In this document: positions 1-15,500 of the stretch, piece after piece
Position numbering within the stretch: the stretch's first letter is position 1
How the letters are laid out: every line of letters starts with the position of its first letter
Translations under genes and position numbers: made by a program
Notes under the pieces: model-generated
What the model was told of the DNA's origin: nothing
The model's database searches: none
The model's input: the letters and a program-made list of their open reading frames with translations, nothing else
Source of the DNA: Bathymodiolus brooksi
Taxonomy: Eukaryota > Mollusca > Bivalvia > Mytilida > Modiolidae
Direction: 5' to 3'
NCBI GenBank assembly: GCA_963680875.1
Contig: OY804578.1
Span: forward strand, 101,089,689 to 101,153,688
Length of the DNA stretch: 64,000 bases

Positions 1-232
1 CTTAGCTTATTATCATCCTTGAAAGATGATATTAAAATACACATTTAGCACATGAACATGTCTTTGTTAAGTTATTGTATATTTCTTAAGGAGAATAATA
101 TTATTACATATATATAATTGCTACAAACAAGATGTCATTAAATTAAGTTTGTTTTTACATTTACAGTTGCAAGATCTGGTAGTTGAAGTGTTAAAGTTTA
201 GTAAGCAACACCACAAACATAATTTGACCTAC

Positions 233-541
233 CGCCTGCGATATTTAGATTGAGTTCTACACTTTGTCCTATGCCAACTAAGTTTTGGGCAAAGCATTGA
301 TATTGGCCACCATCCTCAAAAACTGCATTATTAATAGTCAATGATGGAGTGGCTACGGTGCCACCACTATATTTCCCTGCGCTGTTGGCAATTAATATTT
401 GTGTGGTTACTCCATTACGAGTATGCTGCCAAAACACAGAAGTTGCTGCCGGAACCTGATACGTTATTGCGCATACTATTGTTATTGAACCATCATAAAG
501 CACTGTTTCTGTGGTTTTGCTCAGTTGAACAACTGGTATAC
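233..541 (-). CDS. Ig domain 23 exon, last one in window
   Basis: 309 nt, 103 codons, phase 1-1, donor G|GTAGGT. The acceptor (TTCTTGAAAAAG) has a weak pyrimidine tract, but the exon length and phase fit exactly. Motifs are [23 protein letters not shown] and [14 protein letters not shown], ending LNIAGG. The good phase-1 donor implies at least one more exon to the left of the window, so this is not the C-terminus. Confidence 0.87.
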
Positions 542-3500
542 CTTTTTCAAGAATAAACATAACTCTAAATATTGCATTCCTATTGAAAAAAGCTACTGTT
601 TACCTTAAAACATAATCCAAAATTTATTGACTGGAAAGTTTTTGTTAAATTATCAATAATACAGAAACACAAAAAAAAAAAAAAAAAAAAAAAAAAATAG
701 TGATACAAGACTTCTGTAAATCATGTAATGAAACAGGAAGTTTTTGCTATATGCTGAGATCGGGCATGTTTCTAAGCACTCAACCTGCATCAGGAAATTG
801 CAAAGAATAACACAATATGTTGAAATGGTCTGTAAATTTGCAAACAAAAAAGAAGACAATCATAAAACAAATTCTTACTGCTTTGCATTTATCAGTCCTC
901 CATTTTTCACACTGAAAAAGGTGATAATTTACTTACAAAAAACTGTTTTACAAGAAAAAAAAACCCCACAAAAGCTATATATGTGTCAGAAAAATAATTT
1001 CAAAACAAAATATTGTACTGAGAAAGTTTTCATCAATTATTTCAAAATTAAATATAATTTTGGTATTTAATTCATTAGCACATGGATTGGACACACATTG
1101 GTACTTACGTATTAACTTTTTAGCCACGACTATTATATTCACCGAATTAAAATAAATGCAATAAAGCTTGCAAGGCTAAAATTACTTTCAGCTTGGAAGG
1201 TTTATAGTCTTCCATTAAATAAAGCTAATATTGCCTTCAACTGGTGAGGATACAATTTATTCCTGCTTGTGATGCTAACATGTATTGTAACTTGTAAAGC
1301 TAAAATTTATATCAACTTGAAAAGCTAAAATTTATATCAGTGTGTAAAGCTAAAATTTATATCAGTTTGTAAAGCTAAAATTTATATCATCTTGTAAAGC
1401 TAATATTTCTTCCAGCATGTAAAGCTAATATATCTTCCAACTTGTAGGCTAACATTTCTTTCAGCTTGACTGACTAAATAAACATCTAAGTTTTAAAGCT
1501 AATATTTCTTCCTGAAGTAAAAAAGTGTATCAATTGTCTATAGCATAATAATGATCAAAGTGATTATTTACCTCCCACAACAGTTAGCTGAGTGTTAGAA
1601 CTCTGCCCTTCTCCAACGACATTTGTTGCAGCACATCTATACCTTCCAATATCATTACTATCGGCAGCCTTTATGGTTAATGAAGGGGTGCCCAAGGTTC
1701 CACCGCTGTACTGGGTCAGATCACCAACATTAATGGAAGAAAGTTGTCCATTGTTATCTACCCTATACCATGTAACACTAGTATGAGCAGGGTTCGAGTT
1801 GATGATGTTACAAGGAATAGTAACATCACTTCCATATGTAATACCATATGCTGTACTTGGTATAGAAACCTGTGGTTGAGCTGAAAAGTATGATACACAC
1901 CATTAGATGATTTTAATATATATCTATTGTAATCAATTGAAAAACAAAACAAAAAATACCACACTGTCAGGACAGCTCCAAAATCTAATAGAAAAACAGT
2001 AAATACCACACTGTCAGGACAGCTCCAAAATCTAATAGAAAAACAGTAACTACCACACTGTCAGAACAGCTCAAAAATTTATGGCCTCTATAGATTGGGA
2101 ACCATGAAAACAACAAAAGTTACACGTAATCTGTTGTCATTAATTGATATATCACACCAAGAGGAACACAACAGAAGACGATATCCATTCAAATCGGATG
2201 AAAATATAAGTAGAAAATGCATTATTGGCCAATAATATCTCTGAAATGGTAAGAGGTACTGGTATATCAAATCCGATTGTGAAACTCAGGAGAGAGAGGT
2301 TTTATCATATAAAGGAATTGAAGAAAAAAAAAGAACGAAAAACACACACACATTAAATCTTTTGTTTTTGTTTTTTAAGTTTACATTTTCATGGTTGACT
2401 GCTTTTATGTCCCTTATAATACGATAATCGATAATGCTACGCAAAGTTCATTAACCTATTACATATAGTGATTTATATAAGGAATTCAACAAAAACAAAA
2501 CTCTTTCAAATTCAACTTCGAATAAATGCTCTATTAAAATGACCACCTTTAGCGCCTCTATTTTTTTTTGGAAACGGCCATGGTTAAAATATCGAAAATC
2601 AATCCAAACGTTTTTGTACCGAAACATGCTGTGATCAAATTTCAGACAAATCAGACAAATCGAACGTAAATAATTGTAAAAAAAACCATTGTGTCTACAG
2701 ATGTACTGATAACGACACGCTCATACCATAATACGATTGCAAAAAAGTAAACAAGTAAATACAAATAATAATAAATATGGCGGTGTGTGATATGTATGGT
2801 TTGCATACAATAATTATTGGCATATAATTAGGTATATCGTAAAGCTTATTTTCTAATAATTATTTGTTAATAAAGTAGCTAAGCCTCCCCTTGTAAAACT
2901 AATCCAACGACTGTTGAATCTAATGGTATATGATAAATACAACATTCATGTAGAGTTAAATCAGGGACACTAAATTGATGTCGATAGAAACCTGTAATAT
3001 TTATCCCGATGGAATATTAATATTAACAGAGCAAAACACATCAAATCGTCAGTACAGTTACACAATCTAATTAGAAATCAGCTGCAGGCAAAATTGATCC
3101 CTAACACACATTATATGACCGAGCACGCTCTTAGCTTGGTACAGACACTCCTATAGCAGGTGGCAGGGATTAACTAGTTTTATGGACACAAATTTTCCCT
3201 CTTAGTGAAATTATGTGGTCATGCAAGTGTTTTCAACATGTGAGTAAAATGTCAAAGTTCACATATAAAATAAGATCAATAGACAACAAGAGGCTCTCCA
3301 GAGTCATTACTTGCTGAAAATGTCCTGATACATTGGCTAGTGAAACATATTTTAGTTTTGTTCTATAACCTCTACATGTATGTTATATCTATAGTAGCAA
3401 CACAATAGTTAGTTGGTTAATTACACATAACTTTTATTAGATTTTCAAAGAATGAATAGGATACACTTTGGGTTTAAAACTATCCCTAATGTGCATATTT

Positions 3501-6500
3501 CCAAACACAATCTATCAATTTATCTTTAAACATGATATTATTGAATAGAACTTAAATATTGAATTGTACCTAGATCCCAAATCTGTGTTGAAATGTCTAA
3601 GTTGAACATATAAGCTACAGTTCAAGAAATACTTATAGTGTTTTGTGCTTATGCTTAAGTTGTATCACATCAGAGTTCACAAAAAGCAATTTTGTTAAAT
3701 TATCTCCCCTTTTTCTAGATTCGTTTATCAAACAATATAAGCAACTGAACCTGTGGCAGATAGTCAATAAATTGAAATTGATTGTGAAAAATATAAATCT
3801 AGGAATCCTGCAACCAAAGATTGTATATATGTACGTAATTCATTAATATGTAACAATTCTAAGGATGTTGTTTTAACATGAACAAAATATGTATTAAAGA
3901 ACGATGAGACTTCACTCTATAGAAAAGAAAGCAGTAAATAGATTTTTAATAAGCAAATTATATTCAGACATATTTTATTGTTCAATAACAAACAAAAACA
4001 TATCATAACAACTCCTTTAAACCTCTGTTGAAGGTGTGAACTCATCAAAGAAAAGTTTGAAGATACTGATGGGTATTCAGAAGTCGTAAATTGAATGGCC
4101 ATGATAAAAAGGACAAAAAGCCAAACAATGATCTATAAAACACTCCACCGAAAACTCAAGATTGAGCAACACGAACTCCACTTAAAATCAAAATTAATCA
4201 TATTAATGGTTTTATTTTTGTTTTTTTTGTAAATTTTAAATTTATGCAAATTTGTAAAATACACGAAGTGCTTAAAATTTTCAATACAAGATAATTGTAG
4301 GATTCCTAGATTAATAGTCAATTATACACACTTCCTGAAACAGTAAGAGTGGTTGGCACACTTTGTCCGACTCCAACAATGTTCTGAGCCAAGCAAATGT
4401 ATTGTCCAGCATCAGATGATGAAACACTAAATATGGTAAGAGATGGTTGAAACGTAGTACTGCCACTGTATTTGTTAGTGTTCGTATAAGAGTATGTATA
4501 CTGGATACCAAAAGTGTTATATCTTAACCAATATACTTGTGTAAAGCTAGGGTTAGCAGTTACAGTGCAAACTAGTTGAACAGAAGATCATGTTGTTAGT
4601 GTATGTAGGTTGTGAAACAGATACAACTGGAACGGCTAGAATGAAGGGATATAGGCAAGGTTGACAAGAATGTGATGACATTTGTAATACAACGGATCTG
4701 TTAGAAGATCTTCTATTTACATACAGTACCTGGAAGAGTCAACATTCTATTTGGCAATGTTTTAGCCATTGACGATCACGTATCAAACATTCAAAAGTCA
4801 AGTCACATTCATTCAACATTCAAAAGTCAAGTCACATTCATTCAACATTCAAAAGTCAAGTCACATTCATTCAACATTCAAAAGTCAAGTCCCTTTATTC
4901 AACATTCAAAAGTCAAGTCACTTCATTCAACATTCAGAGTAAAGTCACTTCATTCCACATTCAAAAGTCAAGTCACTTCATTCAACATTCAAAAGTCAAG
5001 TCACTTCATTCAACATTCAAAAGTCAGGTCACTTCATTTAACATTCAAAAGTCATTCAACATCGGACAACATTCACATGTCATTCGACATTGGACAAAAT
5101 TCACAAGTCATTCGACATCAGGCAACATTCAAACGTCATTCGACATTGGGTAACATTTACATGTCATTCGACACCGGACAACATTCACACGTCAGTCTCA
5201 TTCGACATCAGGCAACATTCATACCTCATTTGACACCGGACAACATTCACACGTTAGTCTCATTCGACATCAGGCAACATTCATACCTCATTCGACATCG
5301 GACAACATTCACACATCATTCGACATCTGACAACATTCGCACGTCATTCCACATTGGGTAAAATGCACACGTCATTCGACACAGGACAACATTCACACAT
5401 CAGTCTCATTCCACATTGGGCAACATTCACACATCATTCGACAATGGGCTACATTCACACGTCAGTCGACATCGGACAACATTCACACGTCATTGGACAT
5501 CAGACAACATTCACACATCATTCGACATCAGACAACATTTGCACATCATTCGACATCGGACAACATTTGCACATCATTCGACATCGAGCAACCTTCACAC
5601 GTCATAAAGTAATTGTCTTCCTCATATGACAATATTATATTTCCATTTCAGCAACTATTTCATCAGTTATTTTGTATCAGTCCTCCTTTAATCATCATTC
5701 ATCACCCGTCACACGTCATCTTATTATTTTAATTATAACTATTTTCTGATCATTCATCAATCATCCACAATTCACCGATCCGTCAAATTAGTAACGTTGG
5801 CTATTCCAAGTACTAAAGAGTGGAACATCATTATCTCAAAGTTGAACCGACCGATGACTATACTTCAAAATAAATAACCGAGTCTACGAGTTATACGGAA
5901 TAAATAAAGCTCAACATAGCTAGCTACAACCAGCGGACAAATTTTTTTTTGGAGTTATCCATGAAAATGTTTTTTGTCGAGTTCAAATTAATGATGTTCC
6001 ACTGTATACATTAAAGAATTTGTAAATGGGTTAATTCAAGACTGAAACAAATGTTATGTGAATGAAAATTAGCAAATTATAAAATGGTAAGCAAATATGT
6101 TATGCATAGCAAAATATATAGAAATAAATATCATCAAAAATGGCATATGTAAAGATTTTTACTTCCAATTTTGTTTTCCTAAATAAGCTAAATAGTTTCC
6201 CGCAGATTATAGAGCACATGTTGCAGTCATAATCTGCTATTTTTGTCATAACATGCCTTACTTATCGCAGAAGTATTTGAATAAGCTTCACTATACAATA
6301 GGCTAAAAATTTACCTAGGTTTAAAGCCTAATCAAATATGCATGTCATTTTAGTATTAATTCCATCAAATATGTATGTCAATTTAATATTAATTCCATCA
6401 AATATGTATGTCAATTTAATATTAATTCCATCAAATATGTATGCCATTTTAGTATTAATTTCTTCAAATGTGTATGTCATTTTAGTATTAATTTCTTCAA

Positions 6501-9500
6501 ATATGTATGCCATTTTAGTATTAATTTCTTCAAATGTGTATGTCATTTTAGTATTAATTCCATCAAATATGTATGTCATTTTACTATTAATTTCTTCAAA
6601 TATGTATGTCATTTTACTATTAATTTCTTCAAATATGTACGTCATTTTATTATTAATTCCATCAAATATGTATGTTATTTTATTATTAATTCCATCAAAT
6701 ATGTATGTCATTTTAGTATTAATCCCATCAAATATGTATGTCATTTTATTATTAATTTTTTCAAATGTGTATGTCATTTTATTATTAATTCCATCAAATA
6801 TGCATGTCATTTTACTATTAATTCCATCAAATATGTATGTCATTTTATTATTAATTCCATCAAATGTGTGTCATTTTATTATTAATTCCATCAAATATGT
6901 ATGTCATTTTAGTATTAATTCCATCAAATATATATGTCATTTTATTATTAATTCCATCAAATGTGTATGTCATTTTATTATTAATTCCATCAAATATGTA
7001 TGTCATTTTATTATTAATTCCATCAAATGTGTGTCATTTTATTATTAATTCCATCAAATATGTATGTCATTTTAGTATTAATTCCATCAAATATGTATGT
7101 CATTTTATTATTAATTTCTTCAAATATGTATGTTATTTTACAATGTGTGTCATTTTATTATTAATTCCATCAAATATGTATGTCATTTTAGTATTAATTC
7201 CATCAAATATGTATGTCATTTTATTATTAATTCCATCAAATGTGTGTCATTTTATTATTAATTCCATCAAATATGTATGTCATTTTACTATTAATTTCTT
7301 CAAATATGTGTCATTTTACTATTAATTTCTTCAAATATGTATGTCATTTTATTATTAATTCCATTAAATATGCATGTCATTTTACTATTAATTCCATTGA
7401 ATATGTATGTCATTTTATTATTAATTCCATCAAATGTGTATGTCATTTTATTATTAATTCCATCAAATATGTATGTCATTTTATTATTAATTCCATCAAA
7501 TGTGTGTCATTTTATTATTAATTCCATCAAATATGTATGTCATTTTAGTATTAATTCCATCAAATATGTATGTCATTTTACTATTCATTTCTTCAAATAT
7601 GCATGTCATTTTACTATTAATTCCATCGAATATGTATGTCATTTTATTATTAATTCCATCAAATGTGTATGTCATTTTATTATTAATTCCATCAAATATG
7701 TATGTCATTTTATTATTAATTCCATCAAATATGTATGTCATTTTATTATTAATTCCATCAAATGTTTATGTCATTTTATTATTAATTCCATCAAATATGT
7801 ATGTCATTTTTCCCCTTATCCTTATGTACTCTGTCATGATCTTTCAACATGTCATAATATAAGGAATAGGAGCCATAAATCGGGTTTTTTGTCAGTTGAA
7901 GCAGAACAAAAACAACATATTAAATTGCTGGTTTCTTTACACATGTTTTAATATATACTTTTTTTTATTTCATTTTCTATTTATATTCATCTAAATCCTT
8001 GGTAGGTATTTTTACCTAAATGTTTACACTGTTATATATGCAGCAAAATAAAGTCTATTATTTTATACCAATAAAGTTCTATCAATAATAATAAAAATAA
8101 TATTAAAAAAACAAATCAACCCTGCCAATTTTTAAAAACTAACAAATTTTTTTTTAGTGAAAACTGTCAAAAACAGTTTTGTTTAAATACTAAAGAAGCT
8201 TCAATAAGAATGTATGAATTTACAATAAGCAAAAATTCCAAAATAGGATGAATTGTCCACGCAAGTTACTTAATTGTGCTTAGAGACTATATCAAATGGT
8301 ATATGCTCTTTTTTTTTGCAAAGCAAATTATAAGATAAAAGATAAAAGAGTGCATTCATGTTTAACTTACACCCTTTAACATCTACCCTTGCGTTGCCAC
8401 TATCTCGGGTACCAACAAGATTTGTTGCAAAGCAGACATAGTTGGCATCATCACCAAAGTTGATATTGTTGATGGTTAAATCTGGATTTGTGGTAGAAGA
8501 AGCAATAGCATATTTCCCATTGCTGTTTACTGCATCTATGTTAGTTGATGTTTGCCCATTAAGAGACACCTTTTTCCATCCTACAGAAGTGGCTCCTGGT
8601 GATCCGCTGATACTACACTGGATCGTCACAGATGTTTCTCCAAAGATAGGAGACGACTGGGTGGGTGTTACAATAACTGATAGTAATCCTGAAAAGTACA
8701 TTAGGCATAACTACTGCATCTAAATATAGAATAACGGCAGATCTGAAGGTCGATAACATCGAATATCAGTACAAAATATTATTTAGATTTTATGAAAATA
8801 AACGAGAAGAGAAAGGTAGTGACCTTGAGTTGAAAATGAGATATTGGTTTGTGCACAACATGCGACCTTTCATTTTCCGTGTTGAACCAAATCAGTTCAA
8901 GCTTTTTTTTTGCTTTCAAGACTTACAGGATGATATGACAGTATAACTGTAAAAAAATACATAGAAAATGTTTCTCCCTATATCTTTCAAAATTTCAGTT
9001 ATTGCATTCAAAGTGACAAAACCAAGACATTTTTTTTTGGTTCCTAAGAAAAGAAGAAATGTGTTCCAAGGAGAAGTAAGATGGCAATAAATCTAGTAAT
9101 TTGAAGTACAGTCAAACCTGTCCATGAAGTTACCTCTATTAAGCAGTCACTTGTATTAAAAGGTCACATTTTTCTTGTCCAATCATTGAACATTTCATAT
9201 GAACTGAACATCTTTTAAGAGGTCACCTGTCTTAAAAGATCACCTTTTCTTTGTCCCAAAGGTGACCTCTTAATACAGGTTTGAATGTATATTTTATGAC
9301 ACAAAACAAAAGAGCAAAACATAGAAAATCAATTGATACTAACCTCCAGTAACAAGAAGTCTAGCTTCATTACTAGCTCTTTGTCCAGCTATATTGGAGG
9401 CCTGACATCTGTAGTTAGCATCATCGTCCAGTGTGATACTTTTGATGGTCAAGGAAGGATTTGTTGGATTGGCACCCATTGTGTACTTATTATTGTTTGT

Positions 9501-12500
9501 TCCTTGATTAATTGTTGAGGCAGCATTACCATTAACGGGTGATTTAACCCAATACCACGATGTAGCAGTCGGTGTTCCACTTATTGCACAATTGATAACG
9601 TAGGATGGGTCTCCAATTACGGCAGATCCAGAGTTTGGTGAAGCAGTAAGAGTGAGATACTCTGGAAAGCATATAAAAAGTTAGATCAATTAAATGTGTC
9701 ATTGACAAGTACATATGATGAAATTTGTACTTCAGTATAAACAAAGATAAGAGCTTAGACTCATAGAGATCATTTAGGATCTAAAAGCCAATAGTTGGCT
9801 CATTTTCTCTCTGAATTAAGTCTATAATATATCCCTATATCATTACGATCAAGACTATGACATCATCATATGCAAATAATGAATACTGTTATTGTTGGTT
9901 TTTTTATATATTTTTTTTTCTTTAGATTTTGCTGTTTTTGGTTGGCAAACTTAAGTTTTCTAATGACACTCAATCATCAATACTCTACATAAACAATATA
10001 TGGTATATCAACTTAAATAAATGTAAATAAAGATATTAAAGGTAGGAAAATAATAGTAAGTAGGAGTAGAGCCACTGAAATAGTAGAAAGTCAGCTGTAT
10101 AAAAAAAAATAGATTAGCAAACAACAGCAATTAAAATTGTACCGGTATATCTGATTACCGTAATCACCTGCGCATAATACCAGTCTTTGCGCTAACTCAC
10201 CTGCTCGAAGCCCGGGACAGGTAAAACTGTATTTGGACAAGTGAAAATTATGAAAAAAATTGTTTGAAAAAATATAATTTTTTTCTAAATTTGGCTTTTG
10301 GGCAAGTAGTTGAAAAAAATTAAGGCAAAGACTGTAATACTATTCTTTCCCTAGAAAATACTTATGACCACACTGGGTATTATACTCAAGAAATAGAATA
10401 TTTGAAGAAAAAAACAACAACTTTGTAATTGCAAATAAAGGGTGTGTATTATACATCAATGTGTACTATTCACACATAATTATGGTAATTTGATGGCTCA
10501 ACAAGGAAAACGTTATAAAAGAATAATTCCTGTTTTAATAATTAATATCAATTAGTGTTTGTGTTTATACCACAAAGTTGAGCAAACTCAATTTTGAGAA
10601 GTGAGTCTGTGTGTACTACAAAGTTAGTCAAACACAACTTTGAGTCATGGCGACAAGACTGAAGTAAACTATCAATGCTATATTTACATTTTATGTAAAT
10701 AAAACAATATTTTATATCTATGATATCTTACAAACTCACCTGATTACTAAACATAAAATACATTTTTCAAATACAATAATATACATACATAAAATGTTGT
10801 CTAAGTACACATCATAAAGAAACAAAGAACAATAATAAATATTCAAGTCTGTTTCAGTTATTAGGAGTAAATGTTAATTCATTAGGAATATTCCTGTAAA
10901 ATTTCTATTGTGAGATAAAATATATAATATATTTATTAATCTATCAATGAAAGCAAATGCATGGAAATATATCTGTTAATATACTATTATATTACACAAT
11001 ATAAATTCTCAACAACTTCAGTAAACAAATAATAATAAACAAAATATATATCCAGATACAAGCATCACATAACAAGTTTCTTGTATTAACGATATAGCTG
11101 AAATATTGTTGAAAGTGGTGTTAATCACCAAAACCCCTAACCCTGAAATATTGCTGGAAAAAGACAATAACTATAAGTCTAAGAATAACATACAACTAAA
11201 AAAAAAATCATGCATTTTTTAGTCCTATGTGTCACCTTTAAGCCCATTAACCAAACAAACATTCAATATTCCTTTCTGCCAAATAAAGCTAAAATGTCAC
11301 ATGTTCCTCATGCATTAAAAAAAGAAATGGTCCACCTCTTCTATAAAGATCAAGCCTTTTCATCGATCATGCATTCAGTATAAATCAACATTCCTTCTTC
11401 TTAGACATGCAGCAAGTTTTTGGTGAATAACTTCCCCTCTTAGGAATATGTAGCGAATCCTTTCAAATTTCACCCATGCATTTGATTGTATATGCTATGT
11501 GGAATGGCGGTTTACCTTGTCAATGAATTTATCAAAAAACATTTAACACACTCAGTGATGTCTTAAAAGAGTAGCACAAATCTTGCATGCATATATATTT
11601 ATACAAATATTACCCACTATCCAGGAGACGTAAGAATTACTACATATATTAGACACTACACATAACAACTAACTGCTTTACTTATCCATGTTGGTACAGA
11701 TAGAATCTCTTCCACCAAGAAAAAAAACACACACAAAAACATAAATTAGCGTATTGTATTGTGTGTATTATGATGAATTTAATTGTCTGTAATGTGACCA
11801 ATATGAGAATGAATCGTAAGATTTGTAAAATGCAAACCAATAAAATACTACGACGTAAATATTTGTTGTAAAGTGATTTGATAACTAGTCTATTGTAGAT
11901 AGATTTACATGCACGCGGAGAAAAACTACAACAGTATTTTTCAGTGGCACAAGATATGTTCAGAATGTTCATGCTATTTCAATAGCAATTTGGTCCATTG
12001 AAACTAATAATTATGAATGGTAGTCAGTTTACTAAGCTAAGAGGGGGGATAAAACTCATTAATACATAGATGCAAGTGAAAAACTGAGATTTCCAAATAT
12101 GACTTGTATTTGAAAGGTTTAAAATCAACTTGAACTGATAAACATCTTCCCATATTTTGATATGCATTTGTCAACAGCTGACAACTGAAGTTTAAGGCAC
12201 AATTGTTAATAAAACCTGTAAAATAATTTGAGGATATTTATTTTATAAATCAAACCAACAACTTGTAATACGTAATCTCTCGTTCTCTCTTCCATTGAAA
12301 TATAGAATGGATTGTAACTCGTAAGTCTATCTCACAATCCACAGCTTTGCTCAAAAGGGCTAATAGAGAAAGATTCTCACTTTAATAATCTTTTATCATA
12401 CTAATAGATTAAAATCAAATTCAGATTTGGGCTTTTTTAAGTTATTTGATCTAATTTTAAAAACGTTTCTAAAGTGTTAAATTCAAGCAGAGTTTCTTAT

Positions 12501-15500
12501 TAGAAAAAGGAACTGCTAACATGTACCCTTTGCGAGCATCTCAAGTCACCCCCGTTATTTTGGTGGATTTGTATTGCTCATCTTGCTTAGCTTCATGTGT
12601 TGTGTTTTTGGTTTGTTCGTCTCCTTTGTATGTATTGTGCCCAATGCTGCCTATGTCTCTGTATTGTTCATTCCCCAATGCTGCCTGTGTCTCTGGATTG
12701 TTCATTCCCCATTGCTCCTTCTCTAAGGTTAATTCCCATTACATCAAATATTGGTTTCTCTGTCAGGCTAATAGTACATATCGTACTCTTCCAAGGTACA
12801 AGTCAAAATCTTGTTATTTAAATCAATCTTATAATTTAATTTCTATTTAAACCTATTAAATTCCAATGAAATATTTCCGTTAAGCACCATTAGAATGAGT
12901 GATGTCATGTGAATTGCTTGCTTGTAGTGTAACACATAAAATATGATATATTTAAACAACATTATTAAAAAAAACCTGCTGGGATCTGCTAATCTGGTTC
13001 ACGGGTCACTGTAATCGGGTGGCTGTATCGAGAAACAGATACGGTGTTGAAAAAATTGTTGATACTCATAAAATATTGATAAATGCAATAAAATTTTATG
13101 TTTGTCTTCAAGAAATATGATAGACAAAACCATGTGTGAAGTTTTATGACGAAATATCTCAGATTTCTATGTAAATTTACGAGCTGAAGTGGGGAAATGC
13201 CCACAGGTAGTTTTAGCGATGAATTTTTATCTTGGACAAGAATAATGAGTGTCCTGATTGGATGACCGATTTAAAACACACTGACTCTGCATGGTAAAAA
13301 GATGCATGTAAAAGAAATCTATGTTATATTTATTCATTTGTTTGATTCTGGAATATTGTTGATCATTGATTTTAACAAGAAAAAAGGGGAAAAGGGGGGG
13401 GGTCAATTTTATTTGTGAATTTTACAGTTAAATAAATGTTATGTTTCGACAGTTTAAAGAGAAAAATAAAAATTTGTTGCGACTAAAGCTTAAATCAGCA
13501 TTAAAAATTGAACAAATATCAGTGGTTTTGTAAATGAGATTTATTTTAAATAGAAAATCTGAATTTATTATTTATTGATTTATTATTAATGATACAATGT
13601 TATATCCCTTGGTAGGGGGAGGGAGGCTATGATGAAAATTTGAAATAAAAACACAGGACCGGACTTTAAGCATAAATAATAATCCAGGATTAGCTTTTTA
13701 TTAAAAAAATCCAGGACCCCTGTGTCCATGAAATTTTCTTTTTTTTAAAGTTAATAATATGAAATATTGACATCCACACTTGCCTTTTGGACAGCACATT
13801 TATGTGTCCACACTTGTTAAATGTAAATATAAACTCTCTGGCTAACTCTGCAATCTAGTTTTTCAACAACAACAAAATGGTTTTGTTAATACAGAAGGCT
13901 AATTTCCTAAAGGAACAGTTTATTTTGTTAATACAGGAATGTATTTTTCAAGGGAATTGTCTTGTTAATACAGGAATATAGTTGCCCAAGAGGACAGTTG
14001 TATTGTTGATACAGTAATATATTTTCCTATGGGAATAGTTTATCATGTTAATACAGAAATCTAGTTTCCTAAGGGAAAAGTTCAGACAATATAACTATGC
14101 TTACATTAATTCTACAAGATAATGTTATCATTATACATTACCGTTAGTTAATGGACTCATGGTATCAAAAATCTATTATGTAGATGTGACCACTACAGCA
14201 GGTTTCACAATACCTACCGGCATAAGTTAAAACTGAATTCGAACTCGAAGCTGTCCCTACAGCATTTGTTGCTTTGCAGACATAGGTTCCAGCATCTGTT
14301 GTTTCAAAATTGCTTATGGTGAGAGAAGGATTTCCGGTATTACCACCTGTGTATTTTCCCGTATTAGTTAAATCAAGAGTTACAAGTCCAGCATTGTTTT
14401 CTCTTGTCCAAGAAATACCAGTCACTACTGGGGAACCATTCGCAGAACATGTAATTGTCTGGCTATTTCCTTGGATAACTAAGGAAGTTGGTGGAGATAT
14501 AGCCACATTCAACAGAGCTGGAAAAAAAATATACATTATTAAAGTATAATATTCTTTTTAATTTTCATATTTTGGATTTGTCGTAGCATCAAACTCAATT
14601 TTTTAAATATCTTTTACATGTGTTCCCTGCCAAGATAAAAATACTAGTGAATTTTTGTGCATTCACTGCATATTTGGATCGTGAATAATTCATTAATGGT
14701 CCTTATACAGATATGCTGGAACACTTTTCAAAATATGTCTAAGCAAAAAAAGCCTAAAACGAACAAAACATGTTAGTACAAATAAAGCTATGTACAACCC
14801 TTAAAACTAGCAGGAGTAGCTAAACTTCAACAATTCAATATCATGGACTGCGAATTTAATACATGCTAAATATATTCATTAAATTTCAGATTTAATTTGA
14901 CCATTCAGTTTTACATCCTCAACAAAGAAACTATTTTGGAAAGAAGATCATTAGGACGTTACGGAAGAAATTTGTAAGATACCAAAGAGGTAATGTGAAG
15001 GCATAACTCGTACTACAATGTCCAAAAGAAGATCATTAGGACGTTACGGAAGAAATTTGTAAGATACCAAAGAGGTAATGTGAAGGCATAACTTGTACTA
15101 CAATATCCAAAAGAAGATCCTTAGGGCGTTATGGAAGAAATTTGTAAGATACCAAAGAGGTAATGTGAAGGCATAACTCGTACTACAATGTCCAAAAGAA
15201 TATCATTAGGACGTTACGGAAGAAATTTGTAAGATACCAAAGATGTAATGTGAAGGCATAACTCGTCCTACAATGTCCAAAAGAAGATCGACGGAAAGAC
15301 AAACAATGGTCCACAAAATATTACACAGAAAACTAAATGTTAAACCACACAAATGACACAAAAACCCGGGGGTGAAATCAGGTGCTTCCGTACAGTGAGT
15401 ATTTACTCCTTCCACACGTAGGTATGCACTGGTCATAAATCGGACTGACTTCAATGAATAGTCAGTTTCCTCCTGTCAATAACATTATGTTCTCATTCAT

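Larger units (their letters stand above)
9662..14217. other. Intron 18-19, mostly featureless
   Basis: It holds a MITE at 10181-10334, a SINE 3'-tail fragment at about 11088-11140, a dispersed family A fragment at about 12505-12800, and a degenerate tandem repeat of about 56 bp (four copies) at about 13880-14090. I found no Ig exon in the remaining AT-rich sequence. Confidence 0.5.

Noticed and set aside
5077..5629. His/Thr-rich plus-strand open frames
   Set aside because: They follow the 28-bp minisatellite in all three frames.
6328..7951. Several 80-236-codon open frames on both strands
   Set aside because: They are products of a 33-bp tandem repeat, open on both strands at once and shifting frame at 31-bp units.
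12521..12850. 109-codon plus-strand open frame rich in Cys
   Set aside because: It lies within a reversed family A repeat; similar short frames occur in other copies (27359-27613, 49284 onward).
15206..15454. 82-codon minus-strand open frame
   Set aside because: It covers the 85-bp array and family A repeat; no domain.
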